The notes under the pieces: generated by a model | Told to the model about the DNA's origin: nothing | Database searches by the model: none | Seen by the model: only the letters and a program-made list of their open reading frames with translations | Position numbers and translations under genes: made by a program | In this document: one piece after another, positions 26,169 through 37,136 of the stretch | Position numbering within the stretch: the first letter of the stretch is position 1 | How the letters are laid out: the number at the start of each line of letters is the position of its first letter | Assembly: GCA_964247055.1 (NCBI GenBank) | Contig: OZ176052.1 | Location: 8,494,001-8,558,000, forward strand | DNA from: Paragordius varius | Taxonomy: Eukaryota > Nematomorpha | Reading direction: 5' to 3' | Length of the DNA: 64,000 nucleotides

Positions 26169-26469
26169 TATATATACGCAATTGATATGTGATACCCCAA
26201 CAAATAGTTGTGTCATACTGAGTGCTAACGAAACTAGTCTGCGATTACTATTAACGAAGGGTTTCAATACCATATATATTTTCAGATTTAAAGTAATTTT
26301 CAGTTAATTTTCTATTTTCGTTTATAAAAAAAACTTACTTAATTAACTTCATATCCCTTATTTTATGGATAAACTTAAAGATAAAAATTTCCTCAACATG
26401 ACTAAATTAATTATGTTAAATAAAAATTGAGCTTTCCTAACTTGATAAAATTTTTACTGAAACATTAAT

Positions 26470-26850
26470 TTATTTTTAAATTTTGATACCTCTTTTGCGG
26501 AAGCTCTGTCATAAAGGACTATTAGCCTCAGATTTATAGTTTACTGTGAAAATGGCTCCATTTATAAGCGGTTTCGGTTTATAATGAACCAAATTTTATG
26601 TATATTTCGTGCTGTAAAAATATAAACTATTAATGGACCAATCTTAGTTTTTACCATAAAATAAACCATTTATTTTTTAACAAAGAGTACTCTATCTAAT
26701 TCGACAATAATATTATGTATATATAAAAGGTAATTTAAATATTAATAAAAAAAATTATATTTTTAATTTCAAAACTCACCGCATTACAGGTGCATTTTTT
26801 TCAAAAATCCAGTAATGTGCGATAAACAGCCTATCTGGTCAATTAATCTA
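26470..26850 (+). repeat. Degenerate family Z element end
   Basis: GCGGAAGCTCTG, CCAATCTTAGTTTTTACC and ACAGCCTATCTGGTCA follow the order seen at the right end of the element at 37137-38490. The terminal ACATTAG is lost. Confidence 0.5.
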
Positions 26851-27479
26851 GCCTATTTTAGAAAAGGGAAAAAATAGAATACAGCAGGATTTTATATACT
26901 CCCCGATTTTAGCGCGATGTATATTTAATATAAACTTGATGTAAATGAAATTCCGAGTATAAATGTTTAGCTTTATTAAAATATGTAGAAAAGGTGTTTT
27001 TGTCCGTTTCCAACACGCTTAAAAATAGCATGAAGTTTCTCAGTTTGATAAAATTTAAATTATTAAAGAAAGTATGCATTTTTTTAATAAAATTGTTGAC
27101 TAATCTGGCATATATAGATTTTTAGTAAAAACTCTGAATTTTTGCGTTTATTCTGAAGAAGTATCCCATTTTGGAGATCGCATAAATGAGACTTTTAGAC
27201 AATCAAAAATTAAATTTTTTAAAATATTTGCTTTAGATATGTAATTTATTATATATTTTAGGGATACTTTTATAGTAATTTTTGCTTTCATCAAAAAAAT
27301 TTTATTTGGTATAATGTGCGTTATGCGATTTTTATGGATCAATCACAAAAGTGCAAACAACTTTCTTATATCACTAGTAAGGGCCAAACCAAGAGTCACT
27401 AGAATCCGGATACATTTTTATATCAAAATATAAGTAATTCATTTCCCATATTTACAAATTTTATGATGCCATTAAAAAA

Positions 27480-28540
27480 TTAACAAAAACCTTATATTTT
27501 ACCCGTTCCCCCCGTAAAATGCCATTTTCAAAATATAATTTTTTGCCCAGGGTATGAGACCGTTAAAATTCACTGAGGATTCCAGGTATTCCCTGTTAAA
27601 AGGCAAAAATTTTACTTGCGTTTTTTAATATTGGCTGCTGGGTAAACAGATAGCAGCTATAACTGCGCCACTATATAATTGCTTGTTTTGGAGCTAATTT
27701 ACAGAGAGCTCATTGTGTGTGTGTACAGTCGAGGTCCATTATATTGTAAATGAAACTTCTCCATAAATTGCGGTTTTAGTTTTAATGTTTAGTTCAGCCA
27801 AGGTTGCGTGGGTTTCTTGTTGAAAATTGTCCATCCACCTTATCCTTCTTCGGCCCCTTTTACGTGTACCGCTAACTTTACCCAACATCAAGAACTTTTC
27901 CAGTGAATTAGATCTCATAATGTGGCCAAAGTAAGATAGTTTGGTGCGGATGGACATTCCGAGCAATGACATGTCGGGATTGATTTTACTCAAAATTGCA
28001 TTGTTAGTAATTTTATCCGTCCATTTTATTTGTAAAAGTTTTCTCCACATCCACATTTCAAAGGAGTTAATTATCCGTGTGTCGGATTTTTTTAAAGTCC
28101 AACCTTCACACTCGTAGAGGAAAGTTGGAAAAAATTGCATTTGTAAGTCGAATTTTCGTTTTTAAGCTGACATCATGGGATGCCCATATTTTGTTATAAT
28201 TATTTGCGTTTGAAAAGCTTGAAATATTACCCGTAACTAGGTAAAATTAAGGTCGAGCTTTTTTTATTAGCCGTTAATTTTGGGCCTTTATGCCTTAAAA
28301 ATACGCCATCATACAATGATTATTTAGTGTTGAGATATTTTTTCGAAAACCCATGAGAGGATGGTATCAAAGATGATTCCAAATATTTGCCCTATATAGG
28401 TGAAAAATTTAAATCTGTGCTTTTCCATATAAGTCTATGGTTAGGGGTCTACCGGTTTTAAACTAAGACGCCATACTAAAATGGCGGTTTTGGAGCTAAT
28501 TTTCAAAAAACTTAAGAAGCCATACGAGTTCAGTTAAACA
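27480..28540 (+). repeat. Helitron-internal repeat units interrupted by a LINE fragment
   Basis: 27480-27705 (AAAATGCCATTTTCAAAATA, then CTGCGCCACTATAT) and 28205-28530 (GCTTGAAATATTACCCGTAA) match the tandem units of the element at 23537. The roughly 500 bp between them is an unrelated non-LTR fragment on the minus strand. No terminal hairpin is seen, so this copy is partial. Confidence 0.6.
27715..28200 (-). pseudogene. 3' end of a non-LTR retrotransposon ORF2
   Basis: Minus-strand frame 28140-27739 encodes YECEGWTLKKSDTRI, FEMWMWRKLLQIKWTDKITN, SYFGHIMRSNSLEKF and RKRGRRRIRWMDNFQQE. This is the region after the reverse transcriptase domain in RTE/CR1-like LINEs. A GTGTGTGTGT run sits just past the 3' end, consistent with a LINE tail. 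5'-truncated, inserted into Helitron-family sequence. Confidence 0.8.
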
Positions 28541-28924
28541 CATTTCTGGGGATTTTATATAATATCATTCTATCCTTTAAAAAGGGTCACAAATGATTTA
28601 CTTTTTATATCCCTTGATCCCAGCTGTGTGAACACAATTTCAAAATAAAACTTTTAACCATGATTTCGTAAAACCTTAAAATAAATCCAATGATAGTTGA
28701 ATATTAACTTTAATAACTGACAGATTGATTATGGACACATTCGGGTAAACAACATTTGAGATGCAAAAACCCGATTAAGAATAATTAAAGACATTCTTTT
28801 TATTAAATATATTTTTATTCTTTTTTTATTCCATTAACTCTATTGCAAATTATAAGAATAATTATGGTGAGACTACGCCACACTGAAGCGTGAGAGGGCC
28901 AGCTAGTGTCTAGTATAATTTACT

Positions 28925-29130
28925 ATGAATCAGAAAATGTTATAGAAATTTATAAAACTGTAGATTTATTTTTGTCAATCTCTTAATACCGAAATAATCC
29001 TGATAAATATTATCAACAAAATTTCTAAGTGCTATTTCGAAGAAACTATTATCTCTTTTATATTTGTTGGGGTCGTTAAGAAACTCGCAATCATAAATGG
29101 GGTCGGGAACTACAAATAAGCCCTGTTAAG
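28925..29130 (+). repeat. hAT terminal fragment
   Basis: GGGGTCGTTAAGAAACTCGC followed by ATAAATGGGGTCGGGAACTA and AAGCCCTG matches, in inverse, the left terminus of the hAT element at 35340. The preceding GATTTATTTTTGTCAATCTC matches its right flank region near 38850. Confidence 0.6.
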
Positions 29131-30224
29131 TATTTATAAATGTTTTGATATCTCCAAATCAACCAAAAAATTTTGAACTCACAGAAATTTGTAACCTATT
29201 ATAAGGGATTAAAACTGACGCCGTTTTTGTTGAAACATAAACAAACTATTTTATAATCACAAAAACTGTTCCATATTCTTTTTTGAAGGGAAACCGCGGT
29301 TATAAAAGGCTAAATCAACAATCTTTCAATTTAAATTTATTTTATATAGTATTTCTAGGTTATTTAAAGTGTATATGTTGGTTTTCTTGTAAAGGTAGCG
29401 TTCTTTGAATTTTACAATTTAAACTAGGCTAAATAATAAGTGACGAAAAATTATTTGAAAAAACAATCGATACTATTGTGTTCGTGGCCGATTTTTAACA
29501 CTTCATTACCTTTACCTTTTTTTGTCCTAGTTTAATTTTTGGGGTAGTTTAATATCCCAGAGATCAACTTGAAAATAAACTAGTTTTGAAAATAATTTTG
29601 GTTAAAATATAATTATTATATCTTGTTCTCATGTATTGCATCAAAAAGCCTATATTTTTTATGGTTTTTGTAGAGTATTAGTTTAAAACAGCTCCAAAAC
29701 ACGATTAAAACGAACAGCTGATATTAAAATACACTTTATTATATTTTGCTGGTAAAATGTAGCCGGAAAGTTTGTTAAATTTAATTATTTACATTTTCTA
29801 ACCATATTACACATTTATTTGCCTGTTGCATTAGCAATTTAAAAATGTCGGAAAAAAAGTTTGAAATAAGGATTTTATTACAGTTTTAAATTTTTTTAAA
29901 AAAACTAATACGCTTAGACTAAAGAAACCATATCTTTAGTTTCGGCTAAATAGCTTAAATACTTTTTAAGATATTTAAATTAGAAAACGCTCTTGGATAA
30001 AAAACTAGCACAAAAGGTAAGGGAGTTTTAAATGTATCCGGAACATCAAGGCAAAAAATTTTTCTAATTATCTGTCATTAATAATCTAGCTCTTTTGATT
30101 AACTATTATAAACTAATCGTAATTATTTTATGATAATTTGAATTTATTTTAAGATAAATATAATTCATAAATTAATAAATAAATATATTCTCTAAATGGA
30201 CCCGTATGAAAAATAAAACACTTT
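29131..30224. other. Intergenic with repeat family Y
   Basis: 29520-29830 (GGGGTAGTTTAATATCC, later TTTTGCTGGTAAAATGTAG) matches 34140-34440 and, inverted, 45770-46030. No gene seen; the PYCR stop codon lies at the right boundary. Confidence 0.45.
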
Positions 30225-32465
30225 TCATAATTTTCTTAATTCAAATGTAGCGTTTGCAGGGGTATCAGCAACATCACTGGGTAAATTGCTTTCATTTTCA
30301 GTGTTTATAAACTTTTGAAGAGTAACTCGTATGTCCTGCTTTTTAGATAAAAAATCTGAATCATTTTTCGAATTTATGCCATTTGTTCCATTTTCTGACT
30401 CATCAACTAACAAAGAAGCCATTTGACTTGAATGTGGTCGACTCCAAGGATTACTAGATGAAGCACTCTCTATTGATTTAAAAATTATTTTCACTTAAAA
30501 TATAAAAGTATGATATGAGTATATAAATCATTACATTAACGAAAAGTATTATTCTGGTATTAATTGCCTAAAGGGAATTTAAGTTACATGTCTGTGGCCT
30601 GGCATAAGATTTTTCATTCCATTACTTGCATATTTAATAGAAAATAATAATTTTTTCTCTTTAAGGTATATAAGGTCGAAAAATTTCATACATATCGTTA
30701 AACATTAATGTTTATAAAAATATGATTGTCTTTATTAAAAAAAACATTTTTCCATTTGACTTTTACGCTTTATCCTTAAAATTTTAATTTTTACTGTAAT
30801 ATATATTCAGAAAAGAAAAAAGGGAATATACCCAACAATTTCATATAACTCTCATTGATTTCAGCACTCCGTAACGTTGAAGCTTCAATGGCGGCTATAA
30901 GGGAGGCACGAAAACCCATTTTCTCCAGAATGTACACGCTGCGTGCTGTACAACCACCCGGGGAACAGACATCCCCTTTAAGAGCACCGAGTCCTGCATT
31001 GATACTTTCACTTGGATGGGCTGGATAATTGACGATAAAATTTAAAATTAAAAAAGACAAATATTTATCATTTTCAACTAAAAAATTTCATTTAACATTT
31101 AAATATTTCATCCATGTTTTACGTGTTAATTTTTTTTAAAAAAAAGATTTATCCAGGCAAAACTTTATTTTTCATTTATGGTTAACATTTTTAAATAAAT
31201 GTTCTGCATTGATATTGCCACTGGGGTGCTCATGATAATATTATACAACTTTTTCAATGTTTCCAAACATTAATGAAGACTTATTTCAAATATCCTATTT
31301 TAATTTTCTTATTTCGTCGAAACTGAAAAAATTATTTAATCATGTATTACATACTAGCTATAAATTCATAAATAACAATTATTGTTAACGAATTAAAACG
31401 GGAGCCTAAAATTATAAACGATTTTTAATATGAATATCCTAAGTTAATTTTATTAATCATGGGCGATTTTATAAAAATGTCATCTAAATCATGTTTTAAA
31501 CAAAAACTGTCATAAAAACATCCAATTTTAACACATACCCTTTAAGCACATTTGAGCCGCACCAATGAGCGTATAAGCAGCTAATCGTGTGGCCTGGGCT
31601 CGGGAAAGACCCATCATAACAGCCCCGTCAACAAGAGATTCCAGAAACATGAAAGTATAAGCCGGACCGGACCCGCTCAATGCAGTAACGCTATCCATTA
31701 GGCTTTCATCTTCCAATTCCTCAACCATACCCACGGAACCGAGAAGAGAAACTAGGAGTTTAGGGTCGCTTGGTTTAACACTGTTCCCTAAACAATAAAC
31801 CGAGGTTCCTTTACCAATTTGCATAGATATGTTGGGCATAACACGTGCTACACGGGTGTGTTGGGGTAAGGCCTAAAAATATAAAAGTAAAAATTAAAAT
31901 CAGAGATAAAACATAGGAACTAAAAGGACACAATTATATATTACATAATTGTAATCATAAGGTTTATGTAGGAATCAAGGTCTTTCAAAAAAATATCTGT
32001 CTTTTGAGAGTTTAGTCTGTATTTCAATTATTTTAGTTATTTAATCTATTTTTAAAACTAAATCAATCGATTAAATACCTTTTCTATAAAATTAAGGGTG
32101 CATCCCAGGGAGAATGATAGGATAAAGTGTTTTTTAGCAACGGCTGAGGCTATTTCAGGTAAAATTATAGGCATGACGTTTGGTTTAACGGCTAATATAA
32201 CTACATCACTAAACTTCATAACATCATTATTACTGTGAGTGGTATCGATTCCTAGTTCCTAAGCATTATTTAATTAAACATTACTGATATGGAATCCAAA
32301 AAAAGGCTATCAACTTTTGTTTTTGGGGCACTTGCAATAATTTGATTAGATTGATACTTGCCTTTTTGTTAATATATTCATACCTGATAAGAGCAGGCCT
32401 TTTGTCATCGCTTGTGCGACTTTACCTGCTCCAATAAAACCAATCCGCATTGCTGCCTTACTCAT
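30225..32465 (-). CDS. PYCR: Pyrroline-5-carboxylate reductase
   Basis: Minus-strand exons: 32465-32384, 32361-32285, 32258-32079, 31872-31539, 31020-30850, 30469-30225; 362 aa, all phases consistent. The enzyme reduces 1-pyrroline-5-carboxylate to proline with NAD(P)H. The Rossmann start GFIGAGKVAQAM is at residues 9-20, VVILAVKPNVMP near 72, the signature ALSGSGPAY near 177, and SPGGCTARSVYILEKMGFR near 244, in family order. The first two introns are 22 nt (32383-32362) and 26 nt (32284-32259). Only with them removed does the N-terminal part (LLLSGKYQSNQIIASAPKT) align without gaps to animal PYCR. The last exon is a Ser/Asn-rich tail of about 80 residues, making the protein longer than the usual 270-320. 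Catalytic regions are intact, so it looks functional. Confidence 0.93.
30690..30797. repeat. MITE family T end in PYCR intron 5
   Basis: ATATGATTGTCTTTATTAAA ... TTTTAATTTTTACTG follows the family T right end. It lies in the 380-nt intron 30849-30470. The left end is not clear. Confidence 0.45.
31885..32040. repeat. Diverged family T sequence in PYCR intron 3
   Basis: Most of the 206-nt intron 32078-31873 is family T-like: GTAAAAATTAAAATCAGAG, ACATAATTGTAATCATAAGG, TTTATGTAGGAATCAAGGTC and a reversed terminal TTTAGTCTGTATTTCAATTA. Confidence 0.45.
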
Positions 32466-32636
32466 GGTAAGTATGAATGAATAGAACCTCAGATAATAAA
32501 GATAGTATTAGTTAAAATTTAATTTAATCTGCTTTTCAGAGATTAAAAGGGATTAAATACGTTGTATGATTGTTTCATAAAATATAATTTAAAGCGTATG
32601 ATAAATTTGTATATCACATTTTTAGGTTAGTTACTC
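32466..32636. promoter_or_regulatory. Candidate bidirectional promoter, PYCR / DPH5
   Basis: Only 171 bp separate the two divergent ATG codons, so both promoters must lie here or overlap the genes. An acceptor-like TTTTTAG sits 12 nt upstream of the DPH5 ATG, hinting at a leader intron or trans-splice site. No defined core element recognised. Confidence 0.4.
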
Positions 32637-33624
32637 ATGCTTTTTTTAGTTGGACTTGGTTTATCTGGTATTAAAGATATTAGTTTAAAAGGCATTAAAA
32701 TAATACGTTCTGCGGATAAAATTTATTTAGAGACTTATACATCTATATTATTGGATAACATTAATGACGAATTGGTATCCATTTGATATTAATTATTAGA
32801 CCGCTTTTTATGGTAAACCTGTAGTATGTCTGAATCGTGAAGGAGTTGAGGAAGATAATGGTATTATTTAAATATATTTAGAATATATTATCGAAGCAAA
32901 AAATTTAAATATTGTCCTTTTAATTATAGGCGACCCTTTATCGTATAAATTAACATAATTTTAGCGCAACAACTCACTCCGAAATTTTATATAGATGCAT
33001 TCAAAAAAATATTCCTTACAAAATAATTCACAATGCATCCATATTGACAGCTATAGGAGATACTGGATTACAAGTTAGTTGTGTAAAATATGTAAGTTAT
33101 ACCGGTTTGGTGAAATTGTTTCTATTGTGAATTGGACTGAAAATTATCAACCTACAAGTTTTTACGACAAAATTGAGCAAAATCTGAAACGAAATTTACA
33201 TACTTTATGTTTACTTGGTAATGCAATATAGTATATTTAGATATTAAATTGCAAGAAAAATCAGTTGAAAACATCATAAAGTAATATTTTGATATTTAAT
33301 TATAATTAGAAACCGGAATATATATGAACCACCATTTTTTATGACAATTAATCGAGCTTTAACAATTTTCACAAAAATTATGGAAAACTCAAGTTGTCTC
33401 CTAAAACGTAAAATAAAAATAACCATATAGCTTCAACTAGATGCTTTGGTGTTGCCAGATTAGGCTCAGAAACTCAATGTATTGCCTCTGGGGAAATCCA
33501 AGAATTATTAAATTTTGATTTTGGCCCAGAGTTACATTCATTAATAATTTGTGGGGAAATGCATGATTTAGAAATGTTTTTTTATAATCATTTTCACATA
33601 TCAAAAATAAATCCAATTTATTAA
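32637..33624 (+). CDS. DPH5: Diphthine methyl ester synthase (diphthamide biosynthesis)
   Basis: Eight exons joined by seven introns of 21-29 nt: 32637-32774, 32800-32860, 32882-32942, 32965-33073, 33097-33217, 33241-33280, 33310-33407, 33431-33624. Each intron is GT...AG and keeps phase; 273 aa, close to the usual 270-290. DPH5 uses S-adenosylmethionine to methylate the modified histidine of elongation factor 2. Visible family segments: N-terminal MLFLVGLGLSGIKDIS, YLETYTSILL, IGDPLSATTHSEILYR, YKIIHNASILTAIG, GLQLYRFGEIVSIVNW, RNIYEPPFFMTINRA, FGVARLGSETQCIASG and GPELHSLIICGEMHDLE near the C-terminus. Read without splicing it looks like a broken pseudogene; with the micro-introns removed every family block is present in one frame. 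It is divergent from PYCR and its stop overlaps that of TIMM29. Confidence 0.94.
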
Positions 33625-34088
33625 CATATATCACAATTTTTAAAGTAACTATATAATATAAGCCAGGTATTTAAAAAACCAAAATCAATGATATTATTAA
33701 GTGATATGAAGTTTGATGATATATATTTACAAGAATATTTATACTGAGAACATGAATCATGTGTATAAGCAATATTTCCAATACCCAAATTAAAGAAATT
33801 AATATTATTAGCCGAATGTAAATAAAGAATATCTAACATTTTTTGATAGACATTTATGTTTCTAATAGATGGAGGAATTTGGATAAATTCATTTGATAGT
33901 TCAATCATATAGTTGGTAAAATCATGTTTGGAGGGATTATTTCGATAAACATAATATACTAGTGTGGAGCCAGATATAAAAAAGCCAGATTTTAGAGGAT
34001 TGTTTTTAATATCATAAAAGAGATCTCTAAAAGCGATTCGATAATCTGCCAATAAAGAGGTTGCTTTATTTTGGATTAATTTGAGCAT
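33621..34088 (-). CDS. TIMM29: TIMM29-like mitochondrial import subunit
   Basis: Single uninterrupted exon, 155 aa, ATG at 34088-34086. TIMM29 is an inner-membrane component of the TIM22 complex, which inserts carrier proteins. Similarity runs the length of the frame: an N-terminal LLADYRIAFRDLFYDIKNNP followed by a hydrophobic segment (SGFFISGSTLVYYVY, about residues 36-50), NPSKHDFTNYMIELSNE, NFFNLGIGNIAY, YKYSCKYIS and the closing IIDFGFLNTWLILYSYFKNC. Human TIMM29 continues well beyond the equivalent of this last motif; here the frame stops two residues after it, so the C-terminus is short. The stop lies within the TTAA shared with DPH5. The call rests on remembered family motifs; the protein is diverged. 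Confidence 0.75.
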   Translation of the reverse strand: MLKLIQNKATSLLADYRIAFRDLFYDIKNNPLKSGFFISGSTLVYYVYRNNPSKHDFTNYMIELSNEFIQIPPSIRNINVYQKMLDILYLHSANNINFFNLGIGNIAYTHDSCSQYKYSCKYISSNFISLNNIIDFGFLNTWLILYSYFKNCDIC

Positions 34089-34139
34089 AAACGCGCCTTA
34101 CATACAAAGGTAAGATGTGTGTTTGAGATATTAATAATT

Positions 34140-34445
34140 TTCACTATTATTTTTTTTTACTTTTTTGTACTAATTTGCTTTTTGGGGTAGTTTTACATCC
34201 TAGGCTTAGTTTTTTAAATAAACTACAATAATCTATTTCAGTTTAAATTTAATTATTCAACATTGTTCTTTTGTATTAGAGAAAAAGTTTGATTTTTAAC
34301 AGTATTGTGACTTCTAGAGTCTTAAATTGGACCACAATCGAACTATACAGCAGATTTTAAATATTTTTTTAATTAAGTTTTGCTGGTAAGATGCAGTCTG
34401 GACGAGGGTTAATTATTTACAATTCTAAAATATATTTGCCTATTG
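34140..34445 (+). repeat. Repeat family Y copy
   Basis: GGGGTAGTTTTACATCCTAG at the left and TTTTGCTGGTAAGATGCAG at the right match 29520-29830 and, inverted, 45770-46030. Non-coding. Confidence 0.5.
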
Positions 34446-34453
34446 TATTAACA

Positions 34454-35040
34454 CTTCGATTCAAATTGGGGCATCTAAATATCCTAGGCTTAATTTAAAC
34501 TGATATTATAAAATATCTACTGATGGCAACGGTTCCAATTAAAAATTACTTCTATCTTATTAAAAAAATAAGTCAAAATATCTAAATAAAATTTTGTTTT
34601 AAAAAAAACTTCCATGTCAAACTACTTCGACGCCATTTTTATTTTACAAATTTTTGCAAAATATCGTCTTCATCTAATTTTAAGGGTAAAAGCTAATTTT
34701 TTATTTAAATTACATCTAACATTGATGGAAATAGAAAAAGCAGTTTTGTATTATTTTTCAATTTCACATTGCACACATGTCACGTTTACCAAATTTTAAC
34801 CTTTCGGTTTTAGCTTAAAATAAACATTATGAAGTATTTTTCAATTAAAATTTTTACATATTTCGGTTTATTAATGTTATATAAATGCAAAATTTTGCCA
34901 TGGTTTCAATTTCTTCCATAATTTTTTATAGAATTTAATTTTAAAAGGCCTAGGTTCTTGTATATAACACATTCATTTCAGTCCTTCGATTCAAATTGGG
35001 GTAGTTATTGGGTATTTAGATACCCCAATTTGAATCGAAG
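34454..35040 (-). mobile_element. Family X MITE with palindromic ends
   Basis: Starts CTTCGATTCAAATTGGGG and ends with the inverse CCCCAATTTGAATCGAAG. Flanks are TATTAACA and TATTAAAG, an 8-bp duplication with six matching positions. 587 bp, no transposase. The right end is itself a 20-bp-arm palindrome (34984-35040). The interior matches the copies at 19595 and 42315, the latter in the opposite orientation. Confidence 0.65.
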
Positions 35041-35690
35041 TATTAAAGATTTAAAAAAATATAGAAAAAAAGGCGGCGAAATTAGGAATTTTTTTTACAT
35101 TTTTTTTAAAAATTGTAGTCTAAAAGGCTTAAGAAAGAACATATTAAAATTTCACCTTAACTTAAATATTTAAATTATATTTCCTCTCTGCGATAACTAA
35201 CCCAAAAGGTCCTGAGGTGTTAAAAAATTTTGATGTTGTTTAAAGTCTTAAAATCAACATTCGTAGATAATTCGTTTTTGTAATACAATTATATATTAAT
35301 TACAATCCGTTTTTAGCAGTTCAACTTGTTGATCTATATCAGGACTTCTTAAATTTTTTATGATTCCCGACCCCATTTATTATTGCGAGTTTTTTAACGA
35401 CCCCAACAAATATAAAAGAAAATGAATAATTATTTTTAGATAATAAATATATTAAGTAACAATATGCACTATGAAAATATATAAATTTAAAATTAGGTTT
35501 GTAACATATAAAAATCTGAAATTGTAATTTGCACAAAATGTTATAGGAATATTTTCATTATAGTTTCAAAAACAATTCCCGTCTTTCATTCTCTCGAATA
35601 TATCCAAGTAGTTGCGTGGTAAATATTAAATTAAAATTTACGTTAAAAATTTAATGAGGTATATGTGCCTGTTTTTTATTGCATAACAAA

Positions 35691-36841
35691 TCAAATCTTG
35701 GTGTAATGTTTCAAACTTAGATGTAAGACTTCTTCAACATTTTTTATCGCTGAACGATATTGGGATTTAACGTGTGTTAAAGCTGAGAAAGAAACTTCAC
35801 ATAAATATGTGGTGTTGAATGACAGAAGTACATTTAACGCTATATAAGCGATTGTGGGAAATTCCGTTCTAGTTCCGATCCAGAATTCAGCCAAGGGCTT
35901 TTTTCGGAATAGTGATTTAAAATTCGAGTCACACGAAAGCTCAGCAAATTCCCTTTGAGCTTTAAGTGGCGGATGATCAATCTCACTTAAGCTAATCCAA
36001 AACGGCTTTTAAATTTAAACTATTTTTGTCCAATATTTAATATAAAATATGTCCGAACTGTATTTCGAGCGCTTTTAAGTGTTCTCAATAGTTTATGCAA
36101 TAAGAGTTTTACAATATCAATCACAAAATTGTCGACACTGGAAAACATTTTGAACGATTTTTTTTCGACCCTACTTTTCCAAATGCTGATCTTTTAAATA
36201 AAACTCTCAAATTTTTCGTTCGAAGTAAATATATCGCAATTTTTTCCGCTAAGAGACAAGTGAAGATCGTTTAACTTCGCAAAAGTATCTATCCAAACAA
36301 CACGGCTTGGATAGATACAAGTCATTTAGAAAAGGAGCAAATTCACATGTAAAAAGTTCAATCTCGTCCTCTAATAACAATATTCTTTTTAGACTTTGAC
36401 CTCTTGACAACCATCTTGCTACTGCATGTAATAACAAAGTTATTTAGTAGGAATCCGTATCCTTACAGAGATTTGAAAATAAGTGACTGTTAAGGGCATG
36501 GCTCTTATATAAATTTATGAACTTAACACCATCCTGAAGCACATCGTTCAATGGTGCTATTTTTTTTGCTGCAAGAGCCTCTCGATGAATAAGGCAATGA
36601 GTAAAAGTTATATGATCATATTGAACAACTTGAAAAAACGACTTAAACCAATATTTTGCCCGTCATCGCTCTTGCACCATCTGTGCATATTCCACAGCAA
36701 TTTTTCCATTTTAAACCTTTTGCTTTTGAAATTCGTCATTACGATATATGTCTTTCTCTGTAATATGATCTTCCATTGGACAACAAAATAACAATTCTTC
36801 CTCCACGCTTTCATTACCTTATTCACCGATACTCTTTCCAA
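35691..36841 (-). pseudogene. Broken hAT transposase (ZBED5/FAM200-like)
   Basis: Minus-strand pieces appear in the expected order: MHRWCKSDDGQNIGL (near 36690), AVARWLSRGQSLKRILLLED (near 36420), then the C-terminal dimerisation region SFSALTHVKSQYRSAIKNVE (near 35780). Frameshifts and stops separate the pieces, so no intact protein can be made. Confidence 0.75.
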
Positions 36842-36844
36842 AAA

Positions 36845-37090
36845 GCCTTTGAATTCAGGATCCGAACTAGAACTGAAGATCCCACAATCGCCGATATAGC
36901 GTTAAATGTGCTTCTGCCATTCAACACCACATATTTAGGTGACTCACTCAGCTTTAACACACATTAAATCCCAATATCGTTCAGCAATAAAAAATGTTGA
37001 AGAAGTCCTACGTCCAGCAGTTTCAAAAACTACACCAAGATTTGATTTGTTATGCAATAAAAAACAGGCACATTCATTTCATTATATTTT
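36845..37090 (+). pseudogene. Inverted copy of the hAT transposase C-terminus
   Basis: Plus-strand IADIALNVLLPFNTTYL, ALTHIKSQYRSAIKNVEEVL and PRFDLLCNKKQAH repeat the dimerisation region found in the opposite orientation at 35691-35890. The two copies are similar but not identical. This one retains the terminal PRFDLLC...KQAH, which is shifted out of frame or lost in the other. Confidence 0.75.
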
Positions 37091-37136
37091 TAACGTAAAC
37101 TTTAATTTAATATTTACACAACTAATTGGGTGTATT

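Noticed and set aside
32637-33624. DPH5 as a pseudogene
   Set aside because: All interruptions are removed by in-phase GT...AG segments, leaving an intact protein.
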